A stretch of 64,000 bases of DNA from Bacillus sp. DTU_2020_1000418_1_SI_GHA_SEK_038 (GCF_032341175.1 NZ_CP135435.1:2728001-2792000); one strand, 5' to 3'; shown: positions 26,571-35,610, numbered from the stretch's first letter. The notes: generated by a model from the sequence alone, not told the origin. Program-made: numbers and translations.

Positions 26571-26846
26571 TTAGATTGAGATAATTTCTTTATCCTTTAC
26601 AAACTGGATTGCCTCAACGCGGGTACTAATCTTATTGGATATGAGCATTTCCAGCAATGATACATAAAAGCTGCCGTCAAATGATTTTTGTGCCTTTAAG
26701 GTTAGTTCTATTGCTGTGTTTGTCAGTTCATCTGTTGCATTCGTGTAATGCTTCCCAAAATAAATAAAGCCAACCGCATCCTCTTGAAACTGAAAGCCTT
26801 TACTTTGTAAAAAACTCAAATATTCTTCCACTGTCTTCAAGAACAT
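26571..26846 (-). CDS. Hypothetical protein, possibly DUF6123
   Basis: This is a 91-residue, mainly helical soluble protein beginning MFLKTVEEYLSFLQSKGF. It has no cysteines, no signal and no known motif. AAAGGGATGAC precedes the ATG. The family assignment to DUF6123, a small Bacillaceae group, is from memory of similar sequences and should be taken as tentative. It stands between ypdQ and a PAP2-like gene, on the opposite strand to ypdQ. Confidence 0.7.
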   Translation of the reverse strand: MFLKTVEEYLSFLQSKGFQFQEDAVGFIYFGKHYTNATDELTNTAIELTLKAQKSFDGSFYVSLLEMLISNKISTRVEAIQFVKDKEIISI

Positions 26847-26904
26847 GTCATCCCTTTCCCCTTTTTAACCCAAACACTCTAAATTTTACCTTATATTTCG
26901 ACAA

Positions 26905-27372
26905 TTATCTACCTTTTTTTGTGAGTAAATACCCAATCGCTCCTGTCGCGACCCCTAGCAAGGCACCTCCGATTACTTCCGCCGGCTGATGACCAAGCAT
27001 CTCCTTTAATTTCTTAGGTGTCTTTTCTTGTTCAAATGCGACAGACTCTTCTTTGTGAATTTTCTCGATTAATTCACCCATGCTATTTACTTTTAATGTT
27101 AATTCTCCTGTTTGTCTTCGAATCCCTTGTGCATCATACATAACTATTAGCCCATAAATTAGCGAGAGGGCGAAATCAATGGTCGGTATTCCTCTTTTTA
27201 AGGCTATAAATGTGGTTAAGGATGATACTCCAGCAGAGTGTGAACTCGGCATTCCACCTGTGTGAAAAAATAATTCTGGCCGAAATTCCTTTTTCCTGAA
27301 AAAGTGAATCGGGATTTTCAAAGCTTGAGCCAACCCTATACTTAATAAAGCAATATAAACACCTTTATTCAT
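26905..27372 (-). CDS. Divergent PAP2 family membrane protein (YuiD-like)
   Basis: The 155-residue protein belongs to the divergent PAP2/DUF212 family. Motifs are GGMPSSHSAGVSSL (about 39-52), with the serine-histidine core of acid phosphatases, MYDAQGIRRQTG (about 79-90) and LGHQPAEVIGGALLG (about 126-140). Hydrophobic helices lie at the N terminus, centre and C terminus. A phosphatase action on lipid phosphates is possible but not shown for this group. B. subtilis YuiD is the nearest named relative; its locus there is elsewhere, so position is not conserved. Confidence 0.88.
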   Translation of the reverse strand: MNKGVYIALLSIGLAQALKIPIHFFRKKEFRPELFFHTGGMPSSHSAGVSSLTTFIALKRGIPTIDFALSLIYGLIVMYDAQGIRRQTGELTLKVNSMGELIEKIHKEESVAFEQEKTPKKLKEMLGHQPAEVIGGALLGVATGAIGYLLTKKGR

Positions 27373-27472
27373 TTATGAACTCACCTCTATGTTTAGTGTG
27401 AAGATAGATGAGTGTAATTATTCTTTTTGGAAATACTAGCAACGAAAACAATTTTAGGGAGGTGTGTAAAAG

Positions 27473-27601
27473 TTGGGAAAAAGAGAGAGAAACAGAGGAA
27501 AGCTTGCTTCTGGCGTAAATCCACAAGGCTATGGACAGGATATTACCGAGGATCCGAAAAGCAAGTTAGAGAATGCTGCAAAGAAGAAGAATACGAAATA
27601 A
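27473..27601 (+). CDS. sspL: Small acid-soluble spore protein L
   Basis: This 42-residue gene encodes a product beginning GKRERNRGKLASGVNPQGYG and ending KKKNTK, matching B. subtilis SspL in length, composition and position next to ypcP. Minor SASPs of this type are made in the forespore, usually under SigG, and lie in the spore core. The start is TTG at 27473 with AGGGAGG at 27456-27462. A candidate SigG -10 (AATACTA) lies at about 27431-27438, but no clear -35 can be assigned. Confidence 0.9.
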   Translation: MGKRERNRGKLASGVNPQGYGQDITEDPKSKLENAAKKKNTK

Positions 27602-27632
27602 AAAAACGGCTGTCCCTTTATTCGGGACAGCC
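27600..27632 (-). terminator. Terminator between sspL and ypcP
   Basis: GGCTGTCCC pairs with GGGACAGCC; the minus-strand side ends in GTTTTTTTATTT, so it mainly terminates ypcP. Confidence 0.82.
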
Positions 27633-27638
27633 TGCATG

Positions 27639-28529
27639 TTAAGCATATTCTTTAATATCAAGAAGTCGATCAAGCCCACGAAATTCAATTTCATCAAACT
27701 TATTTATCACTTTGTCTCGATTTAGGCGGAACATTGCTTCGTCTAATGCACACTCAACTGGAACATCACATTTAATTTCAGCAAGCTGTCTGCTTAAATG
27801 AAGCATTTCAAGATCTTGTTCAATTTTAGTCCTTTGTGCTTTAGTTAATTGATCCAAGTTTTCAAGTACGCCTTCAATATGTCCAAATTGCTGTAATAGC
27901 TTTAAGGCTGTTTTCTCGCCAATGCCTTTTACCCCAGGATAATTATCACTTGAATCGCCCATAAATGCTTTTAAGTCGATCATTTGCCTTGGTTGAATGC
28001 CTTTTTCTTCATAAAATGTATCTTTCGTATGAATTAAATAATTGCCATACCCTTTTTGCAATAACACTACGGATATCTGTTCATCCAAAAGCTGCAAAAT
28101 ATCCTGGTCACCTGTTAGAATGCTTACTAAGGCATCCTTTTTTACTTGACTAGCAATCGTTCCAATACAATCGTCTGCTTCATAGCCTTTCAACCCAATA
28201 TTAGGTACATCGAATGCTTCAACAACTTCCTTTACAAGATCAAATTGTGGAATTAGTTCAATAGGTGCTTCCGGTCGATTTGCTTTATACCCGTCATACA
28301 TTTCTGTTCGAAATGTTTTACTTCCCATATCCCAGCAAACAGCGACATGTGAAGGATTGAATTTTGACACAGCCGTTAAAAAATGTTTAATAAATCCATA
28401 TACTCCATTCGTTGGCACACCTTTGGAATTCACCATAAATTGCCCGTGCACTGCAGTAGCAAAATAGGCTCTAAATAATAATGCCATTCCATCGACAAGC
28501 ATAAATGAAGGCTTATTTTCGTTTACCAA
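27639..28529 (-). CDS. ypcP: 5'-3' exonuclease YpcP (FEN/Pol I N-domain type)
   Basis: The 296-residue protein resembles the 5' nuclease domain of DNA polymerase I as a free-standing enzyme. It has MLVDGMALLFRAYF (first metal site, about 11-24), the GYEADDCIGTIA helix (about 118), LTGDQDILQLL (about 139) and the helix-hairpin-helix GVKGIGEKTALKLLQQFG (about 197). Flap nucleases of this kind remove RNA primers and flaps from Okazaki fragments. The start is TTG behind CGGGAGATG. It is the first of several minus-strand genes but has its own terminator. Confidence 0.93.
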   Translation of the reverse strand: MVNENKPSFMLVDGMALLFRAYFATAVHGQFMVNSKGVPTNGVYGFIKHFLTAVSKFNPSHVAVCWDMGSKTFRTEMYDGYKANRPEAPIELIPQFDLVKEVVEAFDVPNIGLKGYEADDCIGTIASQVKKDALVSILTGDQDILQLLDEQISVVLLQKGYGNYLIHTKDTFYEEKGIQPRQMIDLKAFMGDSSDNYPGVKGIGEKTALKLLQQFGHIEGVLENLDQLTKAQRTKIEQDLEMLHLSRQLAEIKCDVPVECALDEAMFRLNRDKVINKFDEIEFRGLDRLLDIKEYA

Positions 28530-28550
28530 TTTTTCATCTCCCGTTCTTAA

Positions 28551-29387
28551 TTATTTTCCCGTTTCTATTACATTTTCATCATACGAAATCCAATCACTAA
28601 AGCTTCCGGCATATAGTTTAACATGTTGGTACCCTGCAGCTTTTAGTGCCATATAATTTGGAGTGGCGGTGACTCCTGAACCGCAATAAACAATAATTTG
28701 TTTATCTTTATCAATTTCAGAAAATCTCATTGCCTGTTCTTCGCCACTTTTGAAAGAGCCATTTTCATAGCCATCTAACCAAACTTTATTAATCGCGCCT
28801 GGGATATGGCCAGCTTTTTTATCAATTGGCTCTACTAGTCCTAAATATCTCTGACTTTCTCTAGAATCAATAATGACCGTTTCTTGTTTCATCCCATCAA
28901 CCGCTTTTTTAACTTCTTCATAAGAAGCAAAAATGTCTTCATCCATATTTATCTCAAAATCTGTTTTTGGAAATTCAGGAATTGCACGATCTACTGGATA
29001 CCCGGCTTCTGTCCAGGCTTTATATCCGCCATTTAATACAAACACATTCTTATGGCCTACATAATGTAATAGCCACAAGAGCCGGGCCGCGAATGATCCT
29101 TGGCCGCCGTCATATGCTATGATAGTTGTTCTATTATGAATGCCGGCATTTTGAAGCGTCTGCTTAAATTGCTCGATTTCGGGTAACGGATGTCTGCCGC
29201 CATGAGAAGAAACGGGTCCTGATAAATCTTTTCCAAGATGAAAATAAACAGCTCCTGGAATATGATCCTTAACATATAATTCAAATCCTTCTTCTGAAGA
29301 GCCCAAATTATATCGGCAATCAGCTATTCGAATATCTCCATCACTTAATCGCTCTTTCAGCCATTCCTTTTCAACGGTCAATTTCAT
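28551..29387 (-). CDS. 3-mercaptopyruvate-type sulfurtransferase
   Basis: The 278-residue protein has two rhodanese domains. The active-site cysteine is C235 in the loop CGSGVTA, which is the mercaptopyruvate sulfurtransferase form; thiosulfate sulfurtransferases have CRKGVT-like loops. The N-terminal domain lacks a catalytic cysteine at the matching position and reads YDGGQGSFA. The enzyme would move sulfur from 3-mercaptopyruvate to a thiol acceptor. The start is MKLTVEKEW, overlapping the end of the upstream zinc-site gene by 4 nt; an earlier frame start would overlap far more. Confidence 0.9.
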   Translation of the reverse strand: MKLTVEKEWLKERLSDGDIRIADCRYNLGSSEEGFELYVKDHIPGAVYFHLGKDLSGPVSSHGGRHPLPEIEQFKQTLQNAGIHNRTTIIAYDGGQGSFAARLLWLLHYVGHKNVFVLNGGYKAWTEAGYPVDRAIPEFPKTDFEINMDEDIFASYEEVKKAVDGMKQETVIIDSRESQRYLGLVEPIDKKAGHIPGAINKVWLDGYENGSFKSGEEQAMRFSEIDKDKQIIVYCGSGVTATPNYMALKAAGYQHVKLYAGSFSDWISYDENVIETGK

Positions 29388-29575
29388 TCCTTCATCTCCC
29401 TCAATCTTTTTTCCATCAGCTTTTGCACATGTTCTTTCGGTGTCCAGCATTGAAATTGGTAATTTGGTTTCGTTTCATAACCGAGACGCTTGCAGCGATA
29501 AGATATACCTTTTTCATATTTTTCAGCCTGAAAATGAATACAAGTTGCACATGCATGAAAGGACTGCTTCTTCAT
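29384..29575 (-). CDS. Small cysteine-rich (probable zinc-binding) protein
   Basis: The 63-residue protein carries CATCIHF near residue 8 and further cysteines in SYRCKRLGY and QFQCWTP, a likely four-cysteine zinc site, followed by a charged helical tail. It is translated from an ATG behind AAAGGAG, 16 nt after the dynA stop, and overlaps the sulfurtransferase start by 4 nt. I take it as a linker gene of the dynA operon; its function is unknown. A longer frame starting inside dynA is unlikely. Confidence 0.8.
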   Translation of the reverse strand: MKKQSFHACATCIHFQAEKYEKGISYRCKRLGYETKPNYQFQCWTPKEHVQKLMEKRLREMKE

Positions 29576-29591
29576 GAAAACTCCTTTATAT

Positions 29592-32500
29592 TTATGATTC
29601 AAGTGAGAAGTGAGTAATTTCTTGCTCAGTTTTCTCCAGCTCTTCAATTGGGAAGTCATCTCTTAGAACTGCCAAAAGCCCCTCATAATATTCATTCGCC
29701 TGTTCAGCTAGAATCGTAAGCATATGTGAATATTCTTCGATCAGAAGTGCAGCATAATGTTTTTTCAGCCTTTCACCTTCAGTCTGTAAATAATGTTCAG
29801 ATAGCGGATTTATTAGCTGCTCTAGTTCATCGCTTAAATTCTTTCTTTCATTCTTTTCGAAAAATGACTTTGGATTTTTGAAATGGGCTAATGCCTTTGA
29901 AAACTGAGCTCGATTCTCACTGATAAAAGCTGTGTCAAACTCAATTCCTTCCATTTTTCTCGTTTCATATTGGCTAAATCTTAATTCCTTATTAATCTCT
30001 GCAACCTTTTGACCCTGCATATCTTGAGCCTGCTTACATAATTTACCGATATAAGCTTCTAATCTTAAAGTAGTTGCTCTTAATTCCTGAGCAAAATCAA
30101 ATCCAAAGCTTTGCAGGAAATCTTCAAGGGCAGCTTGCAGGGCTTTCTTTAAATTACGGCCATCATCCTTAAGAGCAGCTGGGTTAAAGGCCTCCTTAAT
30201 GAAATCACCAAAGCGCAGAAACACCCTTTGCTTAATATAAAAAACAAGCTCATCAGCCTCTTGCTCTAGCCTTTGGGTAAAAATCGCTGCATCCTGATTT
30301 TTGAACAGGTTAAGAATGGTGCTTAATTCATCTTCGAGCTGGATACGTCTTTGAGCCTTTAATTCCTTATTCGTGTATGATGACTGAATAAAGGAGCGAA
30401 GCTGCTCCATTACACGATTCCAGCCCAATTGGGCAGAAGTAATCGAAATTTGCATAAGCTCATTTGTTATAAAAGCATAAAAGCTTGCCTCAAACCTATC
30501 AATTTTCGAATGTTTTTCCTCCCTGTTTTCTAGCTTTTCAGTTAGAGCCTCAAGACTAGAAAGACCGAATAGATTAGGGCGGCGGATCCCATATTGGACA
30601 AGCTGCTCGCCCACATATTGTAATACGGATTCCTTTTCTTCTTCATTATTGGCAAGATCAATCGCATTAACCACAAAAAACATTTTATCAAGTTCAAAAG
30701 AATCCTTAACACGCCCCAATTGAATAAGGAATTCACGGTCTGCTTTTGAGAAGGCATGATTATAATAAGTGACAAAAAGGATTGCATCTGAATTCTTGAT
30801 ATAATCAAAGGCTACACCTGTATGACGCGCATTAATAGAATCGGCTCCAGGGGTATCTACAAGCGTGATCCCCTTTCGTGTCAGCTCACAATCATAGTAC
30901 ACTTCAATCATGTCAACAAAACAGGATTTTTCTTCTATAGCCACATAGCCTTTAAATTCTTCTAGATCTGTTCTAACGGTTGTCCCGAGTATTTCCCTAA
31001 ACGCATCAAATCCACGTAAAAAAGCATTAAGGAAGGCAAAGTGGGTCTTTTCATTGGCATCAAAATCTGTGATGCTGCTCATTACTTTTCTAATCTTCGC
31101 GATTGCATCATCGAAATCTGCAGCTGATTGACTAAAAACCTTTAATGACCTTTTTACATCGTCAAATAAGATTTCTGCCGACTTTACCTTTACTAAAACC
31201 GTTCCATGATCAAACTGATCATTTACCGGCATAATTTTATTAATAGCGGCAGTTGTCGGGTTTGGCGATACTGGAAGAAGCTTATGGCCTATTAATGCGT
31301 TGGCAAATGAAGATTTCCCCGCACTAAATGCACCAAAAAGTGCTACTGTAAATTGCTTATCTTTTAGACGCTCTGCTTTTTGAAGCAATTCCGAAGTCAT
31401 ATTTTTGAATCCAGGAACGTCTTGAATGCTATTAGCCGTAAAATATAATTTTTCAACTAAAGCATTTACTGCTTTTTCTTCTACTCTATCGCTTGCTTCT
31501 TGAAGGTCGTTGTCTATTTCATGTAATACATTACTTGCTTCTTTTAAATCAATCACAGTTTCATTTGTTTGATGAATTATTTCAACTTCCTCAGTTGGCA
31601 GGGAAAGTAGTTTTTTTGTCATTTCCTCATATTTTTCCTGAGAAAACTTCCCTTCTAATAAATCATTCATGTTGACTTTCGCAGAGCGAAGGCTTTCCTT
31701 TATTTCAGTTAGCATTTGTAAGTCATCTTTATATCCCTTGTACAGTTTCCATTCACTGTCAATAAGGCTCTGCTCTTTCTGAGTTTTTAAAGATAAAGTA
31801 TTTAAGAGCAATTCTTTAAAATCTGCCAAACTATTTTTAGCCAATTTCTTAATCGATTCTGCTAGATCATTCGTATATTGGAGAACATAGTCGCCAGAAA
31901 GGAGTGCACCTTCCTTCACTGTGTTTCCCAGCAGATCCTTGTTAAAGTCAACAGAATAGTTCTGTGCTTTCCCTAATAGATCGGAATCATGGACCTCAAG
32001 CTGCTTTAGTTCATTAATCATTAATTCCTTAATATGCCAGTCAATTTGCGACTTTACTTTTTCAGAAAGGTCTTGGAAAAAAAGCTCAAGACGATTCGCT
32101 CTTTCCTGTTCTGTTTTCTGCCGTGAGAAGAAGAGTCCTACCTTAAAGCCAGACTGGCATGACTCGATATAGTTTTCTGCAAGCTCTCTCGTTTGGAAGG
32201 GCATTAAGTAAGCATTATCCAGAACATCGTCAACTTTATTGATGAAGTTAATTTCGGTTGTTTTTAGAAAAGTTCGGCCCGCCTTAAGCTTTTCCTCTAT
32301 TTCAGTAACCTTTTCAGACAGTGCTTCTCTTTCACCTAAAGGCAGTTCTTCTAATCTTTTCTCATATTTCTCAATTTCAGCCCAGCTTTTTTCTTCTAAA
32401 TAAATCAAATGTTCACTTGAAAGCTTCTTCAAGGAATGATAAACAGACTCTGGAAGCAGCCATTCGCTATTGGCAATTTTATCAGCAATAAATTTTTGTA

Positions 32501-33260
32501 AAGCTAGAAATTCATTTTCCTTGTGGTCTTCATTTTTTAGCGAAGTGTAAAATATTCTTTCTGGCGTTACCCCCCAAGAGGCAAAGGAATCTTTCACACT
32601 TTGTTTAAATTGATCGAAACTCAGTTCTTCATCGCGATGCTTATCAATTTGATTAATAATTAAATAAACCTGCTTACCTGCAGCAGCCAGTTCCTTTGTG
32701 AATAAGAAGTTCAGCTCTGACTGGACATGATTATAATCCATGACATAAAACACAAGGTCTGCGAGATGCAAGGCTGACTCTGTAGCAATTCGGTGAGCAT
32801 CATCCGTTGAATCGATACCAGGCGTATCCATAATTACTGCATTTTTCGGCAGGCTCGTATCAGAGTAGCTTATTTCTATTGAATGGATTTGATCTCCATC
32901 CTTACAATAGGATTTTACTTGATTATAATCATAGGGAGCTGGATATAATCTAGGGCGCTCCTCTTTGAAAATAACCTTTGCATAGTCTTCACCAGATTTA
33001 ATTTTCACTAAATTAGCGCTTGTTGGAATCGGACTGGATGGCAATAAGTTTTCACCAATAATCTTATTGATCATGCTTGATTTCCCAGCAGAAAAGTGTC
33101 CGCAAAAGGCAATTGAATATTCTTGTTTATCTAGCTTAAATGCTAAATCCTTAGCCCTTTCTGCTGTTTGGATATCTTGATTTTCATTAAAAAAATCGTA
33201 TAAAGCCGTTATCCTATTAATTAAATCAACAGTCTCTAGTTGAGGTACCGTTCGAACCAT
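29592..33260 (-). CDS. dynA: Dynamin-like GTPase DynA (two fused dynamins)
   Basis: This is a 1222-residue protein with two complete dynamin modules in tandem. First module: P-loop GHFSAGKS at 54-61, DTPG at 145-148, NQID at 203-206. Second: P-loop GAFSAGKS at 643-650, then DTPGADS and NAID. Long helical stalk regions follow each GTPase. B. subtilis DynA (YpbR, 1193 residues) tethers and fuses membranes in trans and protects against phage and membrane-active antibiotics. Both GTPase sites look intact. AAGGGGATAGG precedes the ATG. Confidence 0.96.
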   Translation of the reverse strand: MVRTVPQLETVDLINRITALYDFFNENQDIQTAERAKDLAFKLDKQEYSIAFCGHFSAGKSSMINKIIGENLLPSSPIPTSANLVKIKSGEDYAKVIFKEERPRLYPAPYDYNQVKSYCKDGDQIHSIEISYSDTSLPKNAVIMDTPGIDSTDDAHRIATESALHLADLVFYVMDYNHVQSELNFLFTKELAAAGKQVYLIINQIDKHRDEELSFDQFKQSVKDSFASWGVTPERIFYTSLKNEDHKENEFLALQKFIADKIANSEWLLPESVYHSLKKLSSEHLIYLEEKSWAEIEKYEKRLEELPLGEREALSEKVTEIEEKLKAGRTFLKTTEINFINKVDDVLDNAYLMPFQTRELAENYIESCQSGFKVGLFFSRQKTEQERANRLELFFQDLSEKVKSQIDWHIKELMINELKQLEVHDSDLLGKAQNYSVDFNKDLLGNTVKEGALLSGDYVLQYTNDLAESIKKLAKNSLADFKELLLNTLSLKTQKEQSLIDSEWKLYKGYKDDLQMLTEIKESLRSAKVNMNDLLEGKFSQEKYEEMTKKLLSLPTEEVEIIHQTNETVIDLKEASNVLHEIDNDLQEASDRVEEKAVNALVEKLYFTANSIQDVPGFKNMTSELLQKAERLKDKQFTVALFGAFSAGKSSFANALIGHKLLPVSPNPTTAAINKIMPVNDQFDHGTVLVKVKSAEILFDDVKRSLKVFSQSAADFDDAIAKIRKVMSSITDFDANEKTHFAFLNAFLRGFDAFREILGTTVRTDLEEFKGYVAIEEKSCFVDMIEVYYDCELTRKGITLVDTPGADSINARHTGVAFDYIKNSDAILFVTYYNHAFSKADREFLIQLGRVKDSFELDKMFFVVNAIDLANNEEEKESVLQYVGEQLVQYGIRRPNLFGLSSLEALTEKLENREEKHSKIDRFEASFYAFITNELMQISITSAQLGWNRVMEQLRSFIQSSYTNKELKAQRRIQLEDELSTILNLFKNQDAAIFTQRLEQEADELVFYIKQRVFLRFGDFIKEAFNPAALKDDGRNLKKALQAALEDFLQSFGFDFAQELRATTLRLEAYIGKLCKQAQDMQGQKVAEINKELRFSQYETRKMEGIEFDTAFISENRAQFSKALAHFKNPKSFFEKNERKNLSDELEQLINPLSEHYLQTEGERLKKHYAALLIEEYSHMLTILAEQANEYYEGLLAVLRDDFPIEELEKTEQEITHFSLES

Positions 33261-33369
33261 GAATGCCTATCCCCTTGTTCAATCATTTTCCTTCTATTCT
33301 AAATGATTTTTCTTATAATGCCTATATTTAGAATATGGAACTTAACATTTTTATGACCACTAGCTACCA

Positions 33370-33403
33370 AATAAAAAAAATAAAACCAGGTGTGCACCTG
33401 GTT
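33370..33403 (-). terminator. Terminator of the 31-codon gene
   Basis: On the minus strand AACCAGGTG-CA-CACCTGGTT is followed by TTATTTTTTTTATTT. Nothing but the small gene at 33419-33514 lies upstream of it on that strand. Confidence 0.85.
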
Positions 33404-33418
33404 ATGTAGTAAAAGAAT

Positions 33419-33514
33419 TTATACTTTTGTATGTGGCCTTGCAACATGATTTAAAACATATTTCATAACTAACGCATAGGCTGTTACTGTACCCGCAATA
33501 AAAATCGCTACCAT
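33419..33514 (-). CDS. 31-residue membrane peptide under Fur-like operators
   Basis: The peptide has one hydrophobic segment, VAIFIAGTVTAYALVMKYVL, and a short basic tail ending HVARPHTKV. AAGGGTG lies about 11 nt before its ATG. The frame is flanked by a promoter with two Fur-box-like palindromes and by a strong terminator, so a short dedicated transcript is very likely. I do not know a named homologue. B. subtilis uses small Fur-controlled peptides (FbpA-C) in the iron-sparing response, which makes a similar role conceivable. Confidence 0.6.
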   Translation of the reverse strand: MVAIFIAGTVTAYALVMKYVLNHVARPHTKV

Positions 33515-33537
33515 CTGTAACAACACCCTTCTGTTAA

Positions 33538-33593
33538 TGAGAATAATTTTCAAATTCAATTAGAATTTTATCATTAACGATAATCATTTTCAA
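33538..33593 (-). promoter_or_regulatory. Promoter with two Fur-box-like palindromes
   Basis: Minus strand: -35 TTGAAA (33593-33588), 17-bp spacer, -10 TAAAAT (33570-33565). Box 1 (33578-33592, CGATAATCATTTTCA) covers the -35 and spacer; box 2 (33538-33552, TGAGAATAATTTTCA) lies past the start site. Each has two mismatches to the 7-1-7 Fur consensus TGATAATNATTATCA. Confidence 0.6.
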
Positions 33594-33613
33594 TAGAAGA
33601 TCAACAAATTATT

Positions 33614-34162
33614 TCAAATTTTTGAGAGGCTTGATCTCTGTGAAAAAGCTTGTTCGTATGCCGTTAATTTCTTTAATGCATTCTCTTCAGCGGGAATTCT
33701 AATCGCCAAAATGATGATATTCAGAATGGTAAAGAGCGCCGTTGTTAAATAGGCTTCAAACATAAGTGGAATAATGAGAAATTCAGCAGCAACAATTACA
33801 TAATTTGGATGTTTGATGTAACGGTACGGTCCCTTTCTAATGATCCTCGCATTAGGCAAAACAATAATTTTTGTATTCCAATATGGGCCAAGAGATTTAA
33901 GTGCCCAAATTCTCCCTGCTTGTGTAAGCAAAAATAGTGGGAGCAGGATTGGCCAATAGGAGGAAAGTTCACTGCCAAACAAGCTTACCTCCATTATATA
34001 GGATACAAAAAACAAACTATGTACTGCTACAATGAACGGGTAATGTAATTGTCCAAACTCCAGGGCTCCTTGGCTTTTCATGAAACGTTCGTTTTTCTTT
34101 GCAATAGATAATTCTGCTATTCTCTGTATTATGATTACGGCAATAAAAATAGTAAAAACCAT
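33614..34162 (-). CDS. bpsB: Isoprenylcysteine carboxyl methyltransferase-like O-methyltransferase
   Basis: The 182-residue membrane protein has four to five helices and the ICMT signature KGPYRYIKHPNYVIV (about 109-123) that binds S-adenosylmethionine. In B. subtilis BpsB (YpbQ) methylates the alkylpyrones made by BpsA. It follows the bpsA stop by 3 nt, so the two form a tight operon. The start ATG has GGGAG a little upstream. The conserved C-terminal IRIPAEENAL, with the acidic residues near the SAM site, is present. Confidence 0.92.
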   Translation of the reverse strand: MVFTIFIAVIIIQRIAELSIAKKNERFMKSQGALEFGQLHYPFIVAVHSLFFVSYIMEVSLFGSELSSYWPILLPLFLLTQAGRIWALKSLGPYWNTKIIVLPNARIIRKGPYRYIKHPNYVIVAAEFLIIPLMFEAYLTTALFTILNIIILAIRIPAEENALKKLTAYEQAFSQRSSLSKI

Positions 34163-34165
34163 TTG

Positions 34166-35254
34166 CTAATTCTCCCATCTCAGCAGCAGCATTTCCGAAC
34201 AAAATCCTGGCCCTAAAGCAGTTGCAAGACCGTATTCACCCTTCTTCCCAATTTCCATAAACCTTTTTAATACATATAAGATAGTCGCTGAAGACATATT
34301 TCCGTATTCTTTAAGAACATCGAGCGAAATCCTTGTCATTTCTGGTTCAAAACCGATTGATTGGATGTAAGCATCAATCACTTTTTTTCCTCCGGGATGT
34401 GCAATGAAATGAGTAATTTCATCTATTTTCATTCGTTCTTCCACCAAAAAGTTTAAAGCAACAGGCTTGAGCCAGTTTTCTATTATCGAGGGTATGTCTT
34501 TAGAAAATACGACATAAAGACCTTTACTCTTTACCTCCCAGCCCATCACATCTAATGAATCCTGCATGAACGTTGATTGCGTACGAAGAATGGCAGGTAC
34601 TGATTCAAGCTTCTGGAAGGTGTTTCTACCCGCCTCGTCCCCCGCAACGAGTGCACATGCAACACCATCGGCAAAAAGCGAAGTACCAATTAAGTTGCTT
34701 TTTGAACGATCATTCATTTGAAAGGTCAGACTGCATAATTCAATTGCCAGCACGATAACCTTTGCCTTTGGGAAAGCTAGGCAATATTCATACGCCCTTG
34801 ACAATCCCGAAGCCCCACCGGCACAGCCTAATCCCCATATCGGAATTCTCTTCGTATGTGGTTGAAAGGTGAGCCTGTTCATGATTCTTGCTTCAATACT
34901 TGGTGTAGAGATCCCAGTGCTCGAGATGAAAAAAATTGCGTCAATTTCATCGTATGATAATTCCCTGCTGAGGAAATACCCACTCTTTAAACAATTTTCA
35001 ATTGCTGCTGTACCTAGTTCTACTGCGCATTCTATGTATGCTTCATTTCTTTCTCCAAATGTATTTTCCTTTTTATACCATTTCAGCTCTTTCACAAAAT
35101 GCCGTTTTTCAATTTGACCATTATGAAAAGCTCTTAATAACCGTTCAATATCAGAAAAGGTTTCGGAAAATAGATCTCTTGCAAAATCCATAACCTCTTC
35201 CTGTTTGAGAGTATAAGGGGGTATCGCTTCTGCAACAGAGACAATAGATGGCAT
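34166..35254 (-). CDS. bpsA: Type III polyketide synthase
   Basis: The 362-residue chalcone/stilbene synthase-like enzyme has the catalytic triad C144 (GLGCAGG), H286 (FIAHPGGKK) and N319 (YGNMSS). B. subtilis BpsA condenses long-chain acyl-CoA with malonyl-CoA to tri- and tetraketide alkylpyrones, which BpsB then methylates. The start is MPSIVSVAEA behind AAGGAGAGAACG; a frame opening 20 codons earlier has no site. About 110 nt upstream lies a minus-strand terminator hairpin that could be an attenuator. Confidence 0.95.
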   Translation of the reverse strand: MPSIVSVAEAIPPYTLKQEEVMDFARDLFSETFSDIERLLRAFHNGQIEKRHFVKELKWYKKENTFGERNEAYIECAVELGTAAIENCLKSGYFLSRELSYDEIDAIFFISSTGISTPSIEARIMNRLTFQPHTKRIPIWGLGCAGGASGLSRAYEYCLAFPKAKVIVLAIELCSLTFQMNDRSKSNLIGTSLFADGVACALVAGDEAGRNTFQKLESVPAILRTQSTFMQDSLDVMGWEVKSKGLYVVFSKDIPSIIENWLKPVALNFLVEERMKIDEITHFIAHPGGKKVIDAYIQSIGFEPEMTRISLDVLKEYGNMSSATILYVLKRFMEIGKKGEYGLATALGPGFCSEMLLLRWEN

Positions 35255-35359
35255 ATCGTTCTCTCCTTCTTTATGCTTAACGTTAATTTTTCCCAATAAA
35301 CGCATAATATTCATTTACACCATCAGAAAAGTGCCAAGCATTAGCAAACATAGAGAAAT

Positions 35360-35392
35360 AAATAAAAAAAAGCTCCCTCTAACTGAGGAAGC
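35360..35392 (-). terminator. Intrinsic terminator upstream of bpsA (possible attenuator)
   Basis: On the minus strand AGCTTCCTC-AGTTA-GAGGGAGCT is followed by eight Ts. No annotated minus-strand gene precedes it. A TTGACA at about 35510 and a 25-codon frame (GTG-ATG start near 35466) lie upstream, so it may end a short RNA or regulate bpsA. Confidence 0.7.
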
Positions 35393-35544
35393 TAACGTTT
35401 TGAAGGAGTTGCTGTGCACTTATTATTATAAATTCTTTTACTTCAGGAAGCATCACCAAAACATTACCAAATGTGTTAATAGAATGAATATGATTTTTAG
35501 GCTGTCAAGGAAATAAGTAACAAAAAATTATTTTTTTCGTCAAT

Positions 35545-35578
35545 TTTTAACATTTTTCTTTTTAATAAAATGTTAAAA
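35545..35578. promoter_or_regulatory. Perfect 12-bp inverted repeat before cheX
   Basis: TTTTAACATTTT and AAAATGTTAAAA are separated by 10 bp. The repeat ends about 30 bp before the cheX start and may be an operator. The rest of 35393-35544 shows no gene. Confidence 0.5.
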
Positions 35579-35610
35579 TAGGACTATTGATGTTCTTGGG
35601 GGAATGCTGT

